Shown here piece after piece: positions 60,758-64,000 of a stretch of 64,000 bases of DNA. The first letter of the stretch is position 1; each line of letters opens with the position of its first letter. The DNA lies in assembly GCF_004136555.1 (NCBI RefSeq), contig NZ_NOIT01000003.1:62001-126000 (forward strand), in the 5' to 3' direction. The notes under the pieces are model-generated. The model was not told where the DNA came from. It searched no databases and saw only the letters and a program-made list of their open reading frames with translations. Both the position numbers and the translations under genes were made by a program. Source of the stretch: Kocuria carniphila (GTDB lineage: Bacteria > Actinomycetota > Actinomycetes > Actinomycetales > Micrococcaceae).

Positions 60758-61369
60758 TCAGCCCGCCCGCTTGCCCAACACCGCCACCAAGAACTCGCTG
60801 TCTTCACTGAACGGGCGCAGGTCCCAGGTCGACAACCGAAGCTGCGGCTCGAGACCGGCCGCGGCGGCGTCGTCGAAGAATTCCTGGAATGGATAGCCGC
60901 GGCCCGCGCCGAAGCCGATCACCGCGCGACCGTCCTCAGCAAGGTGGGATGCGAAGCGTCGCAGCACCTCGACCCGCGTGCTCGGCGCGAGGAACGTCAT
61001 CACGTTGCCCGCGCAGAGGATCGCGTCCAGGGGTTCGGCAATACCGTGTGCCGGAAGGTCCATTTCCGCGAGGTCGGAAACCACGTAGTCGGGGCCGGGG
61101 TAGTCCTCGCGCGCGGCCTCGATCAGGGCCGGGTCCACGTCCACGCCGACGACGCCGTGCCCCACCGCATGCAGGTAACCGGCGTTGCGTCCGGGGCCGC
61201 AACCGGCGTCCAGAACCCGGGAGCTGCGGCCCACCATGGCGTCGATCAACCGAGCCTCGCCCACGATGTCGTCACCGGCGGCGGCCAGCTGCCGGAACCG
61301 CTCGATGTACCACTGTGAGTGCCCGGGGTTGGCCTCGACCTGTTTCATCCACTGACTCTGTTCAACCAC
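60758..61369 (-). CDS. class I SAM-dependent methyltransferase
   Basis: About 203 residues, with motif I RVLDAGCGPGRNAGYLHAVG, the acidic end of beta-2 VVGVDVDPALIEAARE, and SDLAEMDLP plus ILCAGNVMTFL as motifs II and III. Likely methylates a small molecule. The start is uncertain: GTG at 61369 gives a compact protein with TACGCT just before it, while the frame is open to 61453. It lies 55 bp upstream of the DUF808 gene on the same strand. Confidence 0.82.
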   Translation of the reverse strand: MVEQSQWMKQVEANPGHSQWYIERFRQLAAAGDDIVGEARLIDAMVGRSSRVLDAGCGPGRNAGYLHAVGHGVVGVDVDPALIEAAREDYPGPDYVVSDLAEMDLPAHGIAEPLDAILCAGNVMTFLAPSTRVEVLRRFASHLAEDGRAVIGFGAGRGYPFQEFFDDAAAAGLEPQLRLSTWDLRPFSEDSEFLVAVLGKRAG

Positions 61370-61511
61370 ACGGCCAGCGTACCGAGCGCGAGGGTCCGCT
61401 GATGCATCGCCTAATTGATGGACCGGCCGCCATTTAACACGCACGAAACACAACGGTGCTTTTTCTGACTCATGGGTCTAACAACATGGTCATCGAACCG
61501 AGCGGTAGGTG

Positions 61512-61530
61512 GAGCTCACAACGTGAGCTC
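61512..61530. promoter_or_regulatory. palindrome upstream of ureA
   Basis: GAGCTCAC-AAC-GTGAGCTC is a perfect 8-bp inverted repeat 43 bp before the ureA ATG. It may be an operator or a 5'-UTR hairpin; no nitrogen-regulator consensus is certain. Confidence 0.4.
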
Positions 61531-61573
61531 GCCGCGCTCGACCCTTAAACCACGGATGAACCACGGAGCCACC

Positions 61574-61876
61574 ATGCACCTGCTACCGCGCGAGCACGAG
61601 AAACTCATGATCGTCGTGGCCGCGGACCTCGCCAGACGCCGCCAAGCGCGCGGTCTCAAACTGAACCACCCCGAGGCCGTGGCGATCATCAGCTACGAGC
61701 TGCTCGAGGGCGCCCGTGACGGCCGCACGGTGGCGGACCTCATGAGCTGGGGCACCACCATCCTGACCCGCGAAGACGTCATGGAGGGCATCCCGGAGAT
61801 GATCCACGACGTCCAAGTGGAGGCGACCTTCCCGGACGGCACCAAGCTCGTGACCGTCCACGACCCCATCCGATAA
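61574..61876 (+). CDS. ureA: urease gamma subunit
   Basis: Structural subunit of the nickel enzyme that splits urea to ammonia and carbamate. The 100-residue protein begins [20 protein letters not shown] and includes [20 protein letters not shown] and [20 protein letters not shown], all standard. The ATG at 61574 follows ACGGAGCC. First gene of ureABC, with ureB 9 bp downstream. Confidence 0.97.
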   Translation: MHLLPREHEKLMIVVAADLARRRQARGLKLNHPEAVAIISYELLEGARDGRTVADLMSWGTTILTREDVMEGIPEMIHDVQVEATFPDGTKLVTVHDPIR

Positions 61877-61885
61877 GGACTCCCC

Positions 61886-62194
61886 GTGATCCCCGGCGAA
61901 TACCTGCTCTCCGACGAACCCATCCTGTGCAATCCGGACCGCCCCACCGTGGAACTGGAGGTTACCAACATCGGTGACCGCCCGGTTCAGGTGGGGTCGC
62001 ACTTCCACTTCTACGAGGCCAATGCGGCGCTGGACTTCGACCGCGAGGCCGCTCGCGGTTTCCACTTGGACATCCCCTCCGGCACCGCCGTGCGCTTCGA
62101 ACCCGGCGACCAGAAAACCGTGCGCCTGGTGACCATGGCGGGCGCACGCGCCGTCCACGGTTTCCGCAACGCAGTCAACGGCCCCCTCGACTAG
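61886..62194 (+). CDS. ureB: urease beta subunit
   Basis: 102-residue structural subunit: [39 protein letters not shown] and [19 protein letters not shown] are family signatures. Start is GTG after AAGGACTCCCC. Separate gamma and beta genes are the usual bacterial arrangement, unlike the fused form in Helicobacter. Confidence 0.97.
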   Translation: MIPGEYLLSDEPILCNPDRPTVELEVTNIGDRPVQVGSHFHFYEANAALDFDREAARGFHLDIPSGTAVRFEPGDQKTVRLVTMAGARAVHGFRNAVNGPLD

Positions 62195-62206
62195 GCAAGG
62201 ATCCCC

Positions 62207-63934
62207 ATGAGTTTCGAGATGTCCCGGCAGCAGTACGCCGGGTTGTACGGCCCCACCACCGGGGATGCCATCCGCCTGGCTGACACCGAGTTGTTCCTGG
62301 AGATCGAGGCGGATCACACGGTCCGCGGCGACGAAACGATCTTCGGTGGCGGCAAGGTCATGCGCGAGGGTATGGGTCTGAACGGCCAGGCCACGCGCGA
62401 CGGCGCTCCCGGTGATCTACCCGTGGCCGACACCGTGATCACCAACGCGATCGTGCTCGATTACACCGGTATCTACAAGGCGGACATCGGCCTGCGGGAT
62501 GGCAGGATCATAGCCATCGGCAAGGCCGGGAACTCCAACATCATGGACGGGGTGGACTTCACGATCGGCCCCGCCACGGAAGCCATTTCCGGCGAGGGGA
62601 AGATCCTCACCGCGGGCGGGATCGATTCGCACATCCACTTCATCAGTCCGGAGCAATTCGGCACCGCGCTGAATTCCGGGATCACCACCATGATCGGCGG
62701 CGGCACAGGCCCGGCGGAAGGCACCAAGGCCACGACCGTCACACCGGGCGCGTGGCACCTGGCCAACATGCTGCGAGCAGTGGAGAACTTCCCCATGAAC
62801 GTGGGCTTCCTGGGGAAGGGGCACGCGAGCGCCGTCGAACCCCTGGCCGAACAGATCGAGGCCGGGGCGATCGGACTGAAGGTGCACGAGGACTGGGGTT
62901 CCACGCCGGCGGCGATCGATAACTCGCTGCGCGTGGCGGACGAATACGACGTTCAGGTGGCCATCCACACGGACACGCTCAACGAGGCCGGGTTCGTGGA
63001 GGACACCATCAATGCCATTGCCGGGCGCGTGATTCACACGTACCACACGGAGGGCGCGGGCGGCGGGCATGCCCCGGACATCATCAAGATCGCGGGCATG
63101 CCCAACGTGTTGCCGGCGTCCACCAATCCCACGCTGCCGTTCACGCGCAACACCGAGGAAGAGCACCTGGACATGCTCATGGTGTGCCACCACCTCAATC
63201 CAGATATCCCGGAGGACGTAGCTTTCGCGGATTCTCGGATCCGCCCGGAGACCATTGCCGCGGAGGACGTCCTGCAGGACATGGGCGTTTTTTCCATCAC
63301 GAGCTCTGACTCACAGGCCATGGGTCGGGTGGGCGAGGTGGTGCTACGGACGTGGCAGGTCGCGGACAAGATGAAGAAGCAGCGCGGCAAGCTCCCCGGT
63401 GACAGCGAGCGCGGGGACAACGCTCGGCTCAAGCGCTACATCGCCAAGTACACGATCAACCCGGCGCTCACCCACGGGATTTCAGGGCACGTGGGCAGCG
63501 TGGAAGTCGGCAAGCTGGCGGATCTGGTGTTGTGGGATCCCGCGTTCTTCGGGGTGAAACCAGCCCTGATTCTTAAGGGCGGGCAGATCGCCAGCTCGGT
63601 CATGGGTGATCCGAACGCCTCGATCCCCACGCCGCAGCCGCAGTTGATGCGCAACGCCTTTGGCACGTTGGGCTCGGCGGTGTATTCCTCGTCGATCACG
63701 TTCATGTCCCAGGCCGCCGTGGACGCTGGGGTGCCCGATCAGTTGGGGCTGCGAAAAATGGTGGAACCCGTGCACGGGATCCGATCCCTGCGGAAAGCGG
63801 ACCTCCCCTTCAACGGTGAAACCCCGCAGCTCGAGGTGGACCCGGAAACCTACGAGGTACGCGTGGACGGCCAGACCATCACCTGTGAGCCCTCGGACGA
63901 GTTACCCATGGCGCAGCGTTATTTCCTCTTCTAG
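62207..63934 (+). CDS. ureC: urease alpha (catalytic) subunit
   Basis: 575 residues, complete, normal length. It carries the dinickel site: [13 protein letters not shown] for two His, [12 protein letters not shown] with the Lys that becomes carbamylated, and [14 protein letters not shown] for further ligands; the flap His-bearing [20 protein letters not shown] is present. The ATG follows AAGGATCCCC, 12 bp after ureB. Accessory genes (ureE, F, G, D) are needed for nickel loading and presumably follow beyond the window edge. Confidence 0.98.
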   Translation: MSFEMSRQQYAGLYGPTTGDAIRLADTELFLEIEADHTVRGDETIFGGGKVMREGMGLNGQATRDGAPGDLPVADTVITNAIVLDYTGIYKADIGLRDGRIIAIGKAGNSNIMDGVDFTIGPATEAISGEGKILTAGGIDSHIHFISPEQFGTALNSGITTMIGGGTGPAEGTKATTVTPGAWHLANMLRAVENFPMNVGFLGKGHASAVEPLAEQIEAGAIGLKVHEDWGSTPAAIDNSLRVADEYDVQVAIHTDTLNEAGFVEDTINAIAGRVIHTYHTEGAGGGHAPDIIKIAGMPNVLPASTNPTLPFTRNTEEEHLDMLMVCHHLNPDIPEDVAFADSRIRPETIAAEDVLQDMGVFSITSSDSQAMGRVGEVVLRTWQVADKMKKQRGKLPGDSERGDNARLKRYIAKYTINPALTHGISGHVGSVEVGKLADLVLWDPAFFGVKPALILKGGQIASSVMGDPNASIPTPQPQLMRNAFGTLGSAVYSSSITFMSQAAVDAGVPDQLGLRKMVEPVHGIRSLRKADLPFNGETPQLEVDPETYEVRVDGQTITCEPSDELPMAQRYFLF

Positions 63935-63995
63935 CCCCCGCTTTCCGGCTCGATTTTTCGGGCCATTCCCCGACAACTTTTGAAAGGAACCACCC

Positions 63996-64000
63996 ATGAT
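63996..64000 (+). CDS. start of the next urease-operon gene, cut by the window edge
   Basis: An ATG at 63996 follows TGAAAGGAACC, a good ribosome site, 61 bp after ureC. Only five bases remain, so identity is unknown; ureE would be the usual next gene. Confidence 0.5.

Overview
The window is high-GC (about two thirds G+C by eye), densely coded actinobacterial DNA. GTG and TTG starts are common, and adjacent genes often overlap by 4 bp (ATGA or GTGA). Gene content points to a free-living or host-associated member of the Micrococcales, perhaps near Kocuria, Rothia or Nesterenkonia. The evidence is an Actinobacteria-type 1,680-residue NAD-glutamate dehydrogenase, LGFP repeats, a long multidomain copper nitrite reductase, a chromosomal macrolide phosphotransferase and a narGHJI-narK set. 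Genus is a guess; no rRNA is present. I see no prophage, insertion sequence, CRISPR array or origin.

Layout. 0-10 kb: a hydroxyacid dehydrogenase, a 59-residue membrane protein plus peroxiredoxin, a four-gene osmoprotectant (glycine betaine/choline type) ABC importer, a DJ-1/PfpI protein, and an aminotransferase-MFS pair. 10-17.6 kb: a secreted phospholipase A2 coupled to a small membrane protein, an SRPBCC protein, a tightly overlapped acyl-CoA dehydrogenase / PIG-L-methyltransferase / glycosyltransferase operon of unknown product, and small GntR and TetR regulators, the latter divergent from a flavin monooxygenase. 17.9-32.5 kb: a nitrate/nitrite respiration island with narGHJI-narK on the minus strand and mobA, moeA and nirK on the plus strand. 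Together these supply the molybdenum cofactor, reduce nitrate to nitrite at the membrane, move nitrate/nitrite, and reduce nitrite to NO.

32.8-45.3 kb: a LysM lipoprotein, the large glutamate dehydrogenase, housekeeping and DUF genes, and tRNA-Leu(CAG). 45.7-55.3 kb: a macrolide phosphotransferase with a DinB-like protein and an M15-like secreted protein, then a GNAT protein, a DUF899 protein, a secreted LGFP hydrolase, an arylamine N-acetyltransferase and a Tat-exported multicopper oxidase. 55.5-61.4 kb: chorismate mutase, an AlkD-like repair protein, an M20 amidohydrolase with a two-protein membrane system (DUF5058 type), a DUF808 protein and a methyltransferase. 61.5-64 kb: ureABC, with the next urease gene starting at the very edge.

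The least explained signals are at DNA level. (1) An 11-mer, GACGACGCCGC, and its 10-base core occur about 27 times in 64 kb, on both strands, in several reading frames and as the arms of terminator-like hairpins. (2) A 65-bp imperfect palindrome occurs three times, always intergenic. (3) Three intergenic loci carry arrays of a ~25-bp repeat at a 40-41-bp pitch, in direct and inverted orientation. Two unusual gene systems also deserve attention: the three-gene PIG-L operon and the M20/DUF5058 transport operon. All counts and alignments were made by eye.
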